Of a stretch of 64,000 nt of DNA, positions 8,833 to 19,600 are shown piece by piece. Numbering within the stretch: the first letter of the stretch is position 1; each line of letters starts with the position of its first letter. A program made the position numbers and the translations under genes. The notes under the pieces are model-generated. The model was not told the origin of the DNA. It was given only the letters and a program-made list of their open reading frames with translations, and ran no database searches. Origin of the DNA: Gammaproteobacteria bacterium (GTDB lineage: Bacteria > Pseudomonadota > Gammaproteobacteria > Burkholderiales > Gallionellaceae); contig JAHIZO010000007.1 in assembly GCA_018814405.1 (NCBI GenBank), positions 62,001-126,000 of the forward strand. Direction: 5' to 3'.

Positions 8833-9018
8833 TTACGCTTCGTCCAATAGCTTGCCGGCAATTGCCCAATTTTCCTCAGGCAGTTCATCGAAGGAGATAT
8901 AGGTGTAGCTCGCCGGTTTGTGCGCGATGCGTTCCAACGTATCGGTGATCTCTGCGGCGATCTTTGCTTTCTGTTCGCGGCTCAATGTTCCCGCGATGCG
9001 GATGTTCACATAAGGCAT
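8833..9018 (-). CDS. 4-oxalocrotonate tautomerase family protein
   Basis: 61 aa MPYVNIRIAGTLSREQKAKIAAEITDTLERIAHKPASYTYISFDELPEENWAIAGKLLDEA; N-terminal Pro after Met. Confidence 0.88.
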   Translation of the reverse strand: MPYVNIRIAGTLSREQKAKIAAEITDTLERIAHKPASYTYISFDELPEENWAIAGKLLDEA

Positions 9019-9033
9019 GCGCGCCTCCTTCTG

Positions 9034-9774
9034 CTAGTTGAAATCGCCCCACAGGGTCTGAATGGCGGTGATACCTGCGATGGCCGCCGTCTCGGTGCGC
9101 AATACACGCGGCCCGAGCAGGATGGGTGCGAAACCGACTTGTTGTGCGACATTGGCTTCATCCGCAGTAAAGCCGCCTTCAGGCCCGATCAATAGCGTCA
9201 CGCGTTCTTGTGGTTTGGCTTGCGCCTTAAGCGCACAGGCCCCGCCCGGCATCAGAATGAATTTGCTGCCGCTTTGGGCGCGTGTGGTCTGTAACCATTC
9301 CGCCATGGTGACAGGAGGCAGGATGCTTGGCATGTCGTTGCGGCCGCACTGTTCGCAAGCCGAGATGATGACGTTCTGCCAATGTTGGGCACGTTTCTCT
9401 GCGCGTGCACCGGTCAGTTTCGCCACACTGCGTTGCGCTTGGATGGGCACGATCTCAGTCGCGCCCAGTTCAGTGGCTTTTTGTATCACCCAGTCCATCT
9501 TCTCGCTGCTGCATAGGGATTGCGCCAGCACGATCTGCAATTCACCGCCCTGCTGTTGCACCATGCAGGTTTGCAGATTGCCCAGATATACATGCTTGCC
9601 CGTGATGCTGTTGATGGTGGCATCCAACGCATTGCCTAGGCCGTCGAAGATCTGCACCGCATCGCCGACACGCAGACGCAATACACGGCTGGCGTGATGA
9701 GCGGCTTCGGGCGGCAATTCGCAGTGGTTGTTTTGCGGGAGCGGCGGCGGACAATAGAATCTGGGGGCTGACAT
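9034..9774 (-). CDS. rsmE: 16S rRNA (uracil1498-N3)-methyltransferase
   Basis: RsmE hallmarks MSAPRFYCPPPL, HHASRVLRLRVGD, LLIGPEGGFTADE, LGPRVLRTETA; internal ATG 9774 chosen. Confidence 0.93.
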   Translation of the reverse strand: MSAPRFYCPPPLPQNNHCELPPEAAHHASRVLRLRVGDAVQIFDGLGNALDATINSITGKHVYLGNLQTCMVQQQGGELQIVLAQSLCSSEKMDWVIQKATELGATEIVPIQAQRSVAKLTGARAEKRAQHWQNVIISACEQCGRNDMPSILPPVTMAEWLQTTRAQSGSKFILMPGGACALKAQAKPQERVTLLIGPEGGFTADEANVAQQVGFAPILLGPRVLRTETAAIAGITAIQTLWGDFN

Positions 9775-9851
9775 GGTGAACCGTAGGCATCTGAATGGGC
9801 GTGATAATATAACGCCGCAAAAAATCACGCTGTTCATCAGGAGGAAGTTTC

Positions 9852-10412
9852 ATGGTCAGTCTGCAACCACCATTGTGCGATTTCGGCTGGAAGGCGCTGC
9901 CTTTCGACTTGCCGGGAGCCGATGGCAAGCGCTATTCACTGGAGAATGCTCGCGGCCCCAACGGCCTGCTGGTGATGTTCATCTGCAACCACTGCCCCTA
10001 CGTAAAATCCATCCGCGAGCGCATCATCCGCGATGTGCGCGAGCTGCAACAGCACGGCATCAACGCCATCGCTATCATGTCGAACGACCCGGCCGACTAT
10101 GAAGAGGACTCCTTCGATAACATGAAGAAGGTGGCACAGGAGTTCAGTTATCCCTTCCCTTATGTGTGGGATGAGACGCAGCAGATCGCCAAGAATTACG
10201 GTGCAGTCTGCACGCCGGATTTCTTCGGCTTCAACGCCAAGATGGAATTGCAATATCGCGGCCGTCTGGATGCTTCGCGCAAAGAAGCGGCGCCGGATGC
10301 CAAGCGCGATCTGTTCGAAGCCATGCTGCAAGTGGCACAGACCGGTCAGGGCCCGCGCGAGCAGATCGCCAGCATGGGCTGTTCCATCAAATGGAAAGGC
10401 GAAGCAGCGTGA
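9852..10412 (+). CDS. thioredoxin-fold (AhpC/TSA-like redoxin) protein
   Basis: FDLPGADGKRYSLENARGPNGLLVMFICNHCPYVKSIRERI; CNHCPY active-site-like motif. Confidence 0.85.
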   Translation: MVSLQPPLCDFGWKALPFDLPGADGKRYSLENARGPNGLLVMFICNHCPYVKSIRERIIRDVRELQQHGINAIAIMSNDPADYEEDSFDNMKKVAQEFSYPFPYVWDETQQIAKNYGAVCTPDFFGFNAKMELQYRGRLDASRKEAAPDAKRDLFEAMLQVAQTGQGPREQIASMGCSIKWKGEAA

Positions 10413-11782
10413 AGATCCTCATCCTCGGCGCAGGGCAGGTCGGTTCCTCTGTTGCCGAAAGTCTGGTCGGCGAAGCGAACGACATCACCATCATCGACTC
10501 CGATGCCGATAAATTACGCGTACTGCAGGACAGGCTGGATCTGCGCACCGTGGTTGGCAACGCAGCCCACCCTTCCACACTGGAACAGGCAGGTATCGCC
10601 GATGCCGATATGTTGCTGGCGGTAACACAAAGCGACGAGGTGAATCTGGTTGCCTGCAAACTGGCGGCCAGCCTTTACAACACACCGACCCGCATCGCTC
10701 GCATCCGTGCCACGGACTATCTGAACCGGCCCGAGATCTTCGAAAAGGATATGCTGAGTGTGGATTTTTCCATCTGCCCCGAGCAGATCCTTACCGAATA
10801 CATCGTCAAGCTGATCGAGTTCCCGGAAGCCTTGCAAGTGCAGAAGTTCTCGCAGGGCAAAGCTTCGCTGGCCGCTGTGCGCGCTTTCAGGGGCGGGCCA
10901 CTGGTGGGCCAGCCCCTTTCCTTTTTGCGCACCGACATGCCGCAGGTCGAGGCCCGTGTGGCCGCCATCTTCCGCCATGATCGCCCTATCACTCCCGAAG
11001 GAACTACCGTGGTCGAAGACGGGGATGAAGTGTTCTTCATCGCCGCTACCGAGAACATCCGCAGCGTGCTTCACGAACTGCGCCGCATGGACAAACCGGT
11101 TAAGCGCGTCGCTATCGTCGGCGGCGGCAACATCGGTTTCCGTCTGGCCAAAGCGATCGAGAATGATTATCAGGTGAAGCTGATCGAGTACGACAAAAAG
11201 GCCTGCACGCGCCTTGCCAGCCAGCTCACCAACACGCTGGTACTGAACGGGGATGGCACCGACGAGAAATTGATGCAACAGGAGCACATCGGCGATGTGG
11301 ATGTGTTCTGTGCACTGACCAACGATGATGAGAACAACATCATGTCTGCCCTGCTGGCCAAACAGGCCGGTGCCCGCAAAGTGATCGCCCTGATTAACCG
11401 CAGTGCTTATGTAGATCTGTTGCAAGGCGGCAAGATCGACATCGCGCTGTCGCCCGCCCAGGTCACCATCGGCTCGTTGCTGGCTTATGTTCGTCAGGGC
11501 GATGTGGTTGCCGTGCATTCGCTGCGACGCGGTGCCGCTGAAGCACTGGAACTGGTCGCGCATGGCGATCAGAACTCTTCACGCGTGGTCGGCCGGCGCC
11601 TCGATCAACTCGACCTGCCCAAGGGAGCGACCATCGGCGCCATCGTGCGCAACCGCGAGGTGATCATCGCCCACCACGACACCGTTATTGAAGCCGAAGA
11701 TCATGTGATCGTGTTCGTCATCGACAAGAAGATGGTGAAGAAGGTCGAAAAACTGTTCCAGGTCAGCCTCGGGTTCTTCTGA
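10409..11782 (+). CDS. trkA: Trk potassium uptake regulatory NAD-binding protein
   Basis: Two KTN/RCK halves (VKILILGAGQVGSSVAESL; RVAIVGGGNIGFRLAKAIE). GTG start at 10409. Confidence 0.93.
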   Translation: MKILILGAGQVGSSVAESLVGEANDITIIDSDADKLRVLQDRLDLRTVVGNAAHPSTLEQAGIADADMLLAVTQSDEVNLVACKLAASLYNTPTRIARIRATDYLNRPEIFEKDMLSVDFSICPEQILTEYIVKLIEFPEALQVQKFSQGKASLAAVRAFRGGPLVGQPLSFLRTDMPQVEARVAAIFRHDRPITPEGTTVVEDGDEVFFIAATENIRSVLHELRRMDKPVKRVAIVGGGNIGFRLAKAIENDYQVKLIEYDKKACTRLASQLTNTLVLNGDGTDEKLMQQEHIGDVDVFCALTNDDENNIMSALLAKQAGARKVIALINRSAYVDLLQGGKIDIALSPAQVTIGSLLAYVRQGDVVAVHSLRRGAAEALELVAHGDQNSSRVVGRRLDQLDLPKGATIGAIVRNREVIIAHHDTVIEAEDHVIVFVIDKKMVKKVEKLFQVSLGFF

Positions 11783-13242
11783 TGGGTCGCGCCCTGACGG
11801 TTATCAATGCGCTGGGTTTGCTGCTGGTGATGTTCAGCCTCACTTACAGCCTGCCCATCATCACGGCGCTGGTGTACGACGATCACGCGATACTGGTCGA
11901 TTTTTTGGCCGCCATGTTGTGGACGGCCAGCTCCGGCATCCTGATGTGGTTGCTGACACGCCGTTATAAAGGTGAACTCTCCATTCGTCACGGCTATCTG
12001 CTGGTGGTAACCATGTGGACCGGGATGCCGCTGTTCGCTACGCTGCCTCTGCTGCTGGCTATTCCAGGCCTGAGTTTCACCGATGCCTATTTCGAATCCA
12101 TGTCCGGCATCACCACTACCGGGGCAACAGTATTGACCGGTCTGGACAACATGTCCCCCGCAATCAACATCTGGCGGCATGAGATGGAATGGCTGGGCGG
12201 GCTGGGCATCATCGTGCTGGCAGTCGCCGTGTTGCCGCTGCTGGGCATCGGCGGCCGTCAATTGTTCAAGGCCGAGACCCCGGGGCCGATGAAGGACAGC
12301 GCGTTGACACCACGCATCGCCGATACCGCGCGCAACTTGTGGGTCGTGTATGCGGTGATCACCCTCGCCTGCATCCTGACACTCAAATGGGCGGGCATGG
12401 ATTGGCTGGATGCGATCTGTCACGGCTTCTCCACCACCGGTTTAGGCGGCTTTTCCACGCATGACAGCAGTGTCGCGTTTTTCAATTCGCCACTGATCGA
12501 ATTCGTGATGATGGTGTTCATGCTGTTTGCAGTGATCAATTTCGCCACCCACTTCCTCGCCTGGCGTGGCAAGACTTTGCGCGTCTATCTTTTCGATACC
12601 GAGGCACAAGCTGCGCTGGGCTTGATCGTTACCAGCTGCTTCGGCATCGCCCTCTTCCTCTGGGTGAACAACGTTTACCCGGATTTCCTGACCGCCTTGC
12701 GCCACGCCAGCTTCAACGTCGTCTCCATCGGTGCCAGCTCCGGTTTCGCCAGTGTCGACTACGGGCAATGGCCGATCTTTGCGCCCTTGTGGATGCTATT
12801 CGTCGGCTGTATCGCGGCCAGTTCCGGTTCCACCGGTGGCGGCATCAAAATGATCCGTACACTGGTGTTGGTAAAACAGGCGGGGCGCGAATTCGTCAAG
12901 CTGCTGCACCCGAACGCGGTCAATCCGATGAAGATCGGCGGGCACGTGATCGCCAACAACATCGTGTTCGCGGTATTGGGCTTCATCTTCCTGTATTTCA
13001 TAACCATCGCTTCGCTGACTTTCCTGCTGCTGATCAGCGGCTTGGACTTCATTACGGCTTTCTCGGCGGTGCTGGCCTGCGTCAATAACTTCGGTCCCGG
13101 CCTCGGCATGGTCGGTCCGGCATCCAACTATCAGGGGCTTACCGACTTCCAGACCTGGGTGTGTGCTTTCGGCATGTTGGTCGGCCGACTGGAGATCTTC
13201 ACCGTGCTGATCCTGTTCACGCCCGCCTTCTGGCGCCGATAA
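11782..13242 (+). CDS. trkH: Trk potassium uptake membrane protein
   Basis: 486 aa polytopic protein with K+-filter-like loops (SMSGITTTGATVLTGLD, ICHGFSTTGLGGFSTHD, IGASSGFASVDY, AVLACVNNFGPGLGMVG); overlaps the trkA stop. Confidence 0.93.
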   Translation: MGRALTVINALGLLLVMFSLTYSLPIITALVYDDHAILVDFLAAMLWTASSGILMWLLTRRYKGELSIRHGYLLVVTMWTGMPLFATLPLLLAIPGLSFTDAYFESMSGITTTGATVLTGLDNMSPAINIWRHEMEWLGGLGIIVLAVAVLPLLGIGGRQLFKAETPGPMKDSALTPRIADTARNLWVVYAVITLACILTLKWAGMDWLDAICHGFSTTGLGGFSTHDSSVAFFNSPLIEFVMMVFMLFAVINFATHFLAWRGKTLRVYLFDTEAQAALGLIVTSCFGIALFLWVNNVYPDFLTALRHASFNVVSIGASSGFASVDYGQWPIFAPLWMLFVGCIAASSGSTGGGIKMIRTLVLVKQAGREFVKLLHPNAVNPMKIGGHVIANNIVFAVLGFIFLYFITIASLTFLLLISGLDFITAFSAVLACVNNFGPGLGMVGPASNYQGLTDFQTWVCAFGMLVGRLEIFTVLILFTPAFWRR

Positions 13243-13342
13243 ACACGTTGAGGCGGCAGGGACAAATGGGGTAGGATTCGCCCGTATCGCGGCGGCGATG
13301 CGGTAGGAGGGGGATTCGTTCCAACTAACTTGGGTGTACAGC

Positions 13343-13750
13343 ATGAGCGATAGTCTGGCCGGGATAAGTGTATTACTGATAGACGATAGCAACACCATAC
13401 GCCGTAGCGGCGAGATCTTCCTGTCGCAAGCAGGCGCCAAAGTGGTACTGGCCGAAGATGGGTTTGATGGCCTGTCGAAGGTGGTCGATCACAAACCTGA
13501 CATCATCTTCGTCGATGTCATGATGCCCCGGCTGGATGGCTACCAAACCTGCGCACTCATCAAGAACCACCGCGATTTCAAGGATGTGCCTGTAGTGATG
13601 TTGACCAGCAAGGACACGCTGTTCGACCGCGCCCGCGGCAAGCTGGTCGGTTCCGACCAGTATCTGACCAAACCATTCAGCAAAAAGAGTCTGATTGAGG
13701 CGGTCATCGCCCATACGCAACAATACGAGGATGTGGATTATGGCAATTAG
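13343..13750 (+). CDS. pilG: twitching motility response regulator
   Basis: MSDSLAGISVLLIDDSNTIRRSGEIFLSQAG...PDIIFVDVMMPRLDGYQTCALIK...VVMLTSKDTLFDRARGKLVGSDQYLTKPFSK; context pilH-I-J-chpA. Confidence 0.9.
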   Translation: MSDSLAGISVLLIDDSNTIRRSGEIFLSQAGAKVVLAEDGFDGLSKVVDHKPDIIFVDVMMPRLDGYQTCALIKNHRDFKDVPVVMLTSKDTLFDRARGKLVGSDQYLTKPFSKKSLIEAVIAHTQQYEDVDYGN

Positions 13751-14105
13751 CAAAGTGATGGTAGTGGACGACTCGGCAACAGAGCGCCACGTTTTGGGGG
13801 ACATCCTCGGCAAGAAGGGTTTTCAGGTGGTCTATGCTGAAAGCGGCGAACAGGCAGTGGCGAATTCCAAGACCGAATTGCCCGACCTGATCCTGATGGA
13901 TGTGGTGATGCCCGGACTCAACGGCTTCCAGGCCACGCGCGCCATCACCCATGACGATGCGACCAAACACATCCCCATCATCATCTGTACCACCAAAGGG
14001 CAGGAGACCGACAAGGTGTGGGGACTGCGTCAGGGCGCCAAGGATTACGTCACCAAGCCGATCAGCGCCGACGAGTTACTCGGCAAGATCGCCGCACTCG
14101 GCTGA
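13740..14105 (+). CDS. pilH: twitching motility response regulator
   Basis: MAISKVMVVDDSATERHVLGDILGKKGFQVVYAESGEQA...DLILMDVVMPGLNGFQATRAI...YVTKPISADELL; ATG at 13740 overlapping pilG. Confidence 0.9.
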   Translation: MAISKVMVVDDSATERHVLGDILGKKGFQVVYAESGEQAVANSKTELPDLILMDVVMPGLNGFQATRAITHDDATKHIPIIICTTKGQETDKVWGLRQGAKDYVTKPISADELLGKIAALG

Positions 14106-14116
14106 TCCCCTAGACG

Positions 14117-14611
14117 ATGTCGAAACGCTTCAACCTGCGCGAATTCCAGCAACAAGTGCTGGATCGCCTCCAGGCGCAGACTGCCGGTGAAGGCCGCCAG
14201 TCGACACTGGGCATCCAGCTCGGGCAGGAGAATTGGCTGGTCGATATGACCGACATCAGCGAGGTCATGCCGATGCCACCGCTGACAGAGGTTCCCCTTA
14301 CAAAGAACTGGTACTGCGGTGTCGCCAACGTGCGTGGCAATCTGTACAGCATCATCGACCTGAACACCTATAACCGCCAGGAGGCGACCGCTCGTGACGC
14401 GCACAATCGCGTGATGCTGCTGGGACATCGCTATGCCTTCAACGCGGGATTGCTGGTGTCGCGTGTGCTGGGCCTGCGCAACACGGAAGATTGGACACAG
14501 CGCGAAGAGAACGGCACGACCAGTTATCAAGATCCCAGCGGCCAGATATGGCACAAGCTGGACATCCACCAATTGTTGTCACAACCAGAGTTTTTGCAGA
14601 TCGGGGAATGA
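14117..14611 (+). CDS. pilI: CheW-like adaptor
   Basis: CheW pattern (WLVDMTDISEVMPMPPLTEVPLTKNWYCGVANVRGNLYSIIDLNTY); order in Pil-Chp cluster. Confidence 0.88.
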   Translation: MSKRFNLREFQQQVLDRLQAQTAGEGRQSTLGIQLGQENWLVDMTDISEVMPMPPLTEVPLTKNWYCGVANVRGNLYSIIDLNTYNRQEATARDAHNRVMLLGHRYAFNAGLLVSRVLGLRNTEDWTQREENGTTSYQDPSGQIWHKLDIHQLLSQPEFLQIGE

Positions 14612-14637
14612 ACCCCGTCGCACAGGGAGAATAAGAA

Positions 14638-16653
14638 ATGGCTTTCAAGTTACCGTTCGGAAAAACCTCACCCAAGCTCACCAAGCACGGGGCCGGCTCG
14701 CAGAAAGCCTCCAGCGCCATCCGTATTCCTTGGTTCAGCGATCAATCGTTCGACCGGCAACTGCGTATCCTGGGTTTCCTGCTGCTGGTATTTTTGATCG
14801 TTGCTGCCGTATTCACTTATCTCGATACCCGCACTTCGAGCGCAGGCTCACGCTATGTCGCCCAGGCTTCCAAGCTGCAATTGCTAGCTTTGCAACTGGC
14901 CAAACATGCGGAAGTCGCCAGTATCTCCGGTGAGAACGATGCGTTCGATGCGCTGCTCAGTACGCGCGCAGCATTCACGGACACACTGAACAGTCTGGAT
15001 AAGGGCAATGCCGAGCTGCCCGCCACGACAGGCGCGCCGCGCGACTCGCTGGATCTGCTGCTGCAAAAATGGCAGCGGCAGGAAATCCTGCTGAACCAAG
15101 TGGAAGAAGGTCGTCCTTTGCTGGTGACACTTGAGCGCGGCGCTTCGCTGCAACGCGACATGCTGCACCGCGCGGATGTCATCGCTTTGCGTGCACCGCT
15201 TGTTTATGCCCAGAAAGCCGCCCGTTTGCAATTGCTGCTCGAGCAGATTGTAGGTGCGGTACAGACCGTACAGACTTCCTCGTCCATCGATATTCTCGCG
15301 ACCCTCCCCGACAAGATGCAGGCTGCCCGAGCCCTGTTCAGCGAATTGCCGCAAACCGACTCCGACGTGCTGGAATTGGCTGAAGAGTTCGAAGGCTATC
15401 AAAACGTGGTGGGCTTCATCATCTCCAACCAGAAGACTTTGCTCAGTTCACGCCAGGCCGCGCAGCAACTGCTGAATGAGGATGCGCGCATGCAGTCACT
15501 GATGCAGAACCTGCTGAATGCATATGAACAATCCGGCTCGAATCGCCTCACCAGCTTCGTGGTCGCCTTCTCCGGCGGTATGTTGCTGTTGCTGCTGTTG
15601 CTGCTGTCCAAGATCTATCTGGATGAATCGCAGCGCCGCGAGCACGACTCCGCCCGTATCAACCGCCAGAACCAGCAAGCCATTCTGCGCTTGATGAACG
15701 AACTGTCAGATCTGGCAGACGGCGACCTGAGTGCCAAAGCGACCGTCTCGGAAGACATCACCGGCGCCATCGCCGACTCGATCAATTACACCACGGACGA
15801 ACTGCGTAAGTTGGTAGCACGCGTTATCACCGCCTCGGAGCAAGTGAACAAGGCCACCAGCGATGCGGGTACTGTCGCCAAAGGCCTGTTGAACGCGGCG
15901 GGCAAACAGGCTGAAGAGATCCGCGAAGCCGGTAGTGCGGTGGAGCTGATGACCAAGTCCATTCAGGAGGTCGACAGCAGTGCGGCACAGGCTTCGCAAG
16001 TGGCGTCTCGTACTTTGCAGGTGACAGAACAGGGCGCCAAGGCTGTGCAGACTTCCGTGACTGGTATGGATAGTATCCGCGAGCAGATCCAGGAAACGTC
16101 CAAACGCATCAAGCGTCTGGGCGAGAGCTCGCAGGAGATCGGCGAGATCGTGGACCTGATCTCGGACATCACCGAGCAGACCAACGTGCTGGCTTTGAAC
16201 GCTGCCATTCAGGCGGCTTCGGCCGGTGAAGCGGGACGCGGCTTCGCGGTGGTGGCGGAAGAGGTGCAGCGCCTCGCGGAACGTTCCGGCGAGGCGACCA
16301 AGCAGATCGGCTTGCTCGTGAAAACGATTCAGGGCGACACCAATGATGCGGTGGCCGCGATGGAGAAGAGCACGCAAGGCGTGGTCGAAGGTGCGCAACT
16401 TGCCGATGACGCCGGTCATTCGCTGCAAGAGATTGAAAAAGCCACGCGAGAACTGACCGACCTGGTGAACAGTATCTCGGTCTCCACCCAGGTGCAGACC
16501 GACATGGCGCAGGAAGTTGCGTCAGCGATGGCCGACATCCTGAAAATCACGGAACAAACCACCAAGGGTACCCAGCTCACCAGTGCTTCAGTCAACCAGC
16601 TGGAAGGCTTGGCCAAAGAACTGAGTGGTTCGGTCTCTGGCTTCAAACTCTAA
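14638..16653 (+). CDS. pilJ: methyl-accepting chemotaxis protein of the Pil-Chp system
   Basis: 671 aa, two TM segments, MCP hairpin (ISDITEQTNVLALNAAIQAASAGEAGRGFAVVAEEVQRLAERSGEATKQIG). Confidence 0.92.
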   Translation: MAFKLPFGKTSPKLTKHGAGSQKASSAIRIPWFSDQSFDRQLRILGFLLLVFLIVAAVFTYLDTRTSSAGSRYVAQASKLQLLALQLAKHAEVASISGENDAFDALLSTRAAFTDTLNSLDKGNAELPATTGAPRDSLDLLLQKWQRQEILLNQVEEGRPLLVTLERGASLQRDMLHRADVIALRAPLVYAQKAARLQLLLEQIVGAVQTVQTSSSIDILATLPDKMQAARALFSELPQTDSDVLELAEEFEGYQNVVGFIISNQKTLLSSRQAAQQLLNEDARMQSLMQNLLNAYEQSGSNRLTSFVVAFSGGMLLLLLLLLSKIYLDESQRREHDSARINRQNQQAILRLMNELSDLADGDLSAKATVSEDITGAIADSINYTTDELRKLVARVITASEQVNKATSDAGTVAKGLLNAAGKQAEEIREAGSAVELMTKSIQEVDSSAAQASQVASRTLQVTEQGAKAVQTSVTGMDSIREQIQETSKRIKRLGESSQEIGEIVDLISDITEQTNVLALNAAIQAASAGEAGRGFAVVAEEVQRLAERSGEATKQIGLLVKTIQGDTNDAVAAMEKSTQGVVEGAQLADDAGHSLQEIEKATRELTDLVNSISVSTQVQTDMAQEVASAMADILKITEQTTKGTQLTSASVNQLEGLAKELSGSVSGFKL

Positions 16654-16671
16654 TCACGGCACAGGCATCTA

Positions 16672-19600
16672 GTGACTCCCGCGTTCAATCCTCTGCTGCT
16701 GTCATCGGTCAAATCCGAGCTGGACAGCTCGCTGGCCACCATCATCCGCGAACAGGAGCAGTTCTTCTCCAGCGGCGGCAAACACCCGCTGGATACCGCG
16801 CTGGAAGAGTTGCATCGTCTGCGCGGCGTATTGCAGATGCTGCACCTGCAAGCTCTGGAAGTGTTCTGCGGCGAACTGGAAACCCTGATGCGGGAAATGG
16901 CGGAGCAGCCGGACAACGCCACCGTGATGCATCTGGATGCGATGCGGCATGCCTTGTTCGGCCTCACCCATTATCTGGATGCGCTCTCCGCCGGTGCTGC
17001 CAACGCAGCCCTGCGACTTTTCCCGGAATATCAGGAACTGCACCAGGTGCGCGGCCTGGATATGGCTTTCGAAGTCGACCTGTTCTTCCCCGAACTGAAT
17101 GTCGATCTGCCACCCGAGCTGCTGGAAGGTGCGGTGCCCGACAACGCAGCTGCACGCATCAAGCAGGCACGCATGCACTTCCAGCAAGGCCTGCTCAAGT
17201 GGCTGCGCCGAGACGAAGCGGACGATGCCTTGCGTGCCATGACGGCCGCCGTCAAGACGGTCGCAAATTGTGTGACAAGCGAAGAGCGCTCATTCTGGTG
17301 GGTGGCGGAAGGTATTTTGGGCTGTGTCGCGCTGGAAGGTGTGCCGCCCGAGTTGAACGTCAAGAAATCGTTCAGCCGTATCGATCAGGGCATGCGCGCC
17401 CTGCTGGACGATAGCGCCTTTGACACGGTTGTTGCCATGAGCGAGATGCTCTATCTGGTCGCGCGCAGCCACACCGTCAATGAGACGGTAGAGCGGATCA
17501 AGCAAGTGTTCGATCTGGACACCTATCTGCCCGAAGCGCCGCCTCTGCCGGCGGGCGAGACATCGGCATTGCTGGACAACATGCGCGCGCAACTCACCGT
17601 GGCGGACGAAGCATGGGAACAATGTGTACTGAACGACCGCGCCTCCTGCACCCGCTTCGCGGCACAGTCGGAACAACTACATGCCTTGTCCGAACAGCTG
17701 GATCGCAACACACTGCAGTTCCTTTGCAAACAGATCCATGCCACGGCGCAGCATGTGGAGAATCCGGAACACGCGCAGTCCATCTCCATGGATATGGCGA
17801 TGGCGTTGTTGTTGCTCGATAGCGGTATCGAACACTATCAACATCTGGGCAGCGGCTTCCACGAACAGGCGCGACTGCTCACCTCGCGCCTCCATGAAAC
17901 GCTGCTGAACCATCCCGAAGACCATAACAAGCTGGCCAGTCTGGTCGCGCTGTACTGCGAGATGGAACAGCGCGACGTCATGGGACCGCTGGCTATCGAG
18001 ATGCAGAGCAATCTGCAACATATCGAACAGACGCTGAACGCCTTCTTCGGCAATGCCGCCAAGCGTACCGAGCTATTGCAGGTCAATCGCTTGCTGAGCC
18101 AGGTGCAGGGGGGCTTGCACATCCTCTCGCTGGATATCGCCGAACAGCTGCTAGTCACTCTGCGCCAGATCACAGAACGCTACCATCAGGGAGACACGCC
18201 TTCCTCCGCCGAGATGCGTGCCGTTGCAACAGCCATCAGTGTCATGGACGATTACGTTCACGGGCTGACATTGGGACAGAAACCCGACCCGATGTCGCTG
18301 AACGATGTCTTACGCAATCTGGCCGAAGCGACTGCCGGCCATGCCCAAGCTGAAACAGAAGCGACTGAGGAAGCAAGCTCTGCCTCAGTCGTATCCATCC
18401 GTTCCGGCGATGAAGATGCCGAACTGCTGGAAGTGTTCCTAGAAGAAGCGCAGGAAGTGATGGAGACCTTGCGCACCAATCTGGAGGTCTCGCGCCTGCA
18501 TCTGGATAGTCGCGATCCGTGGATCACCATGCGCCGTGCCTTCCATACACTCAAAGGTAGCGGCCGCATGGTCGGACTGACTGAGCTGGGCGAAGTCGCC
18601 TGGGCAGTCGAGCGGGCCATGAACAAATGGATCTCCTCCAATCAGCCTGCAACGCCGGATCTGCTCGATCTGGTCGGCGATGCCGAAGTGTTGTTCCAGC
18701 ACTGGGTAGACATGCTGGAGAACGGCAGCACCACGGCCCAGATCGACACCGCGCATCTGCTCACGCTGGCAGATTGCATCGAACACGGCAAACCGGCACC
18801 CCAGCCTGTCGTGCCTGCCGCCACAGAACCTGAGCCTGAGATCGAAGCTGCTGTCGAGTCCGCCCCCGAACCTGAAGATGAAGGTCCTATCGTCATCGGC
18901 GACGTCAGCATGTCACCGGTATTGTTCAATATCGCTTCAGAAGAAGCGCTGGAACATGTGCAGGCCCTGCGCGCCTGTTTTGACATCGTTCAAACATCTT
19001 TAAAGCCGGTGGTCTCTTACGATTTCATGCGCGCCGCCCACACGCTGGCCGGCGTCAATCGCACCATGGGCTTCCTGCCAATCGCCGAACTCGCTTACAC
19101 CCTGGAGATGTGGCTGGAGCCCCGTATCGACAAAGCCGGTGCCATCGGCACGCCGCAACTGGTCTTACTGGACGATGTCATCACCCGCTTGGATGCGCTG
19201 TCCCATGGCGTGCGCGAGCGCAAAGCACCGGAGCCACAAACTGAGCTGATCGAGCGCCTGCAATCCGACAAGATCGTTGGCGGGTCTGAAATCCCGCAGG
19301 AAGCTGAGGAAGCCGCTGACGAAGAAATCATCGAGATTGCCACACCGGCGGAGATGGTCGCTCCACAGATTGAGTCTGTTACACCCTCGTTGCAAGCCGA
19401 GCCCGAAGAAGTGGCGCAGGAAGAAGAGGAATCACCCGCGCCCCAAGCTGAACCACATGAGCGCACCGTACACGACGAGGTGGACGAGCAGCTGCTGCCC
19501 ATCTTTCTGGAAGAAGCCCATGAGCTCTATCCGCAGATCGGCAGCACTTTGCGCGCATGGCGCGATAACCCGGAAGATGCCCAACAGGGGCGCAATCTGC

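Noticed and set aside
10514-11563. 349-aa minus-strand ORF opposite trkA
   Set aside because: Antisense shadow of trkA, Gln/His/Asp-rich translation typical of reverse-complemented GC-rich coding DNA.
15585-15610. CTG/TTG microsatellite in pilJ
   Set aside because: Encodes a leucine run in the second transmembrane helix; explained by coding constraint.
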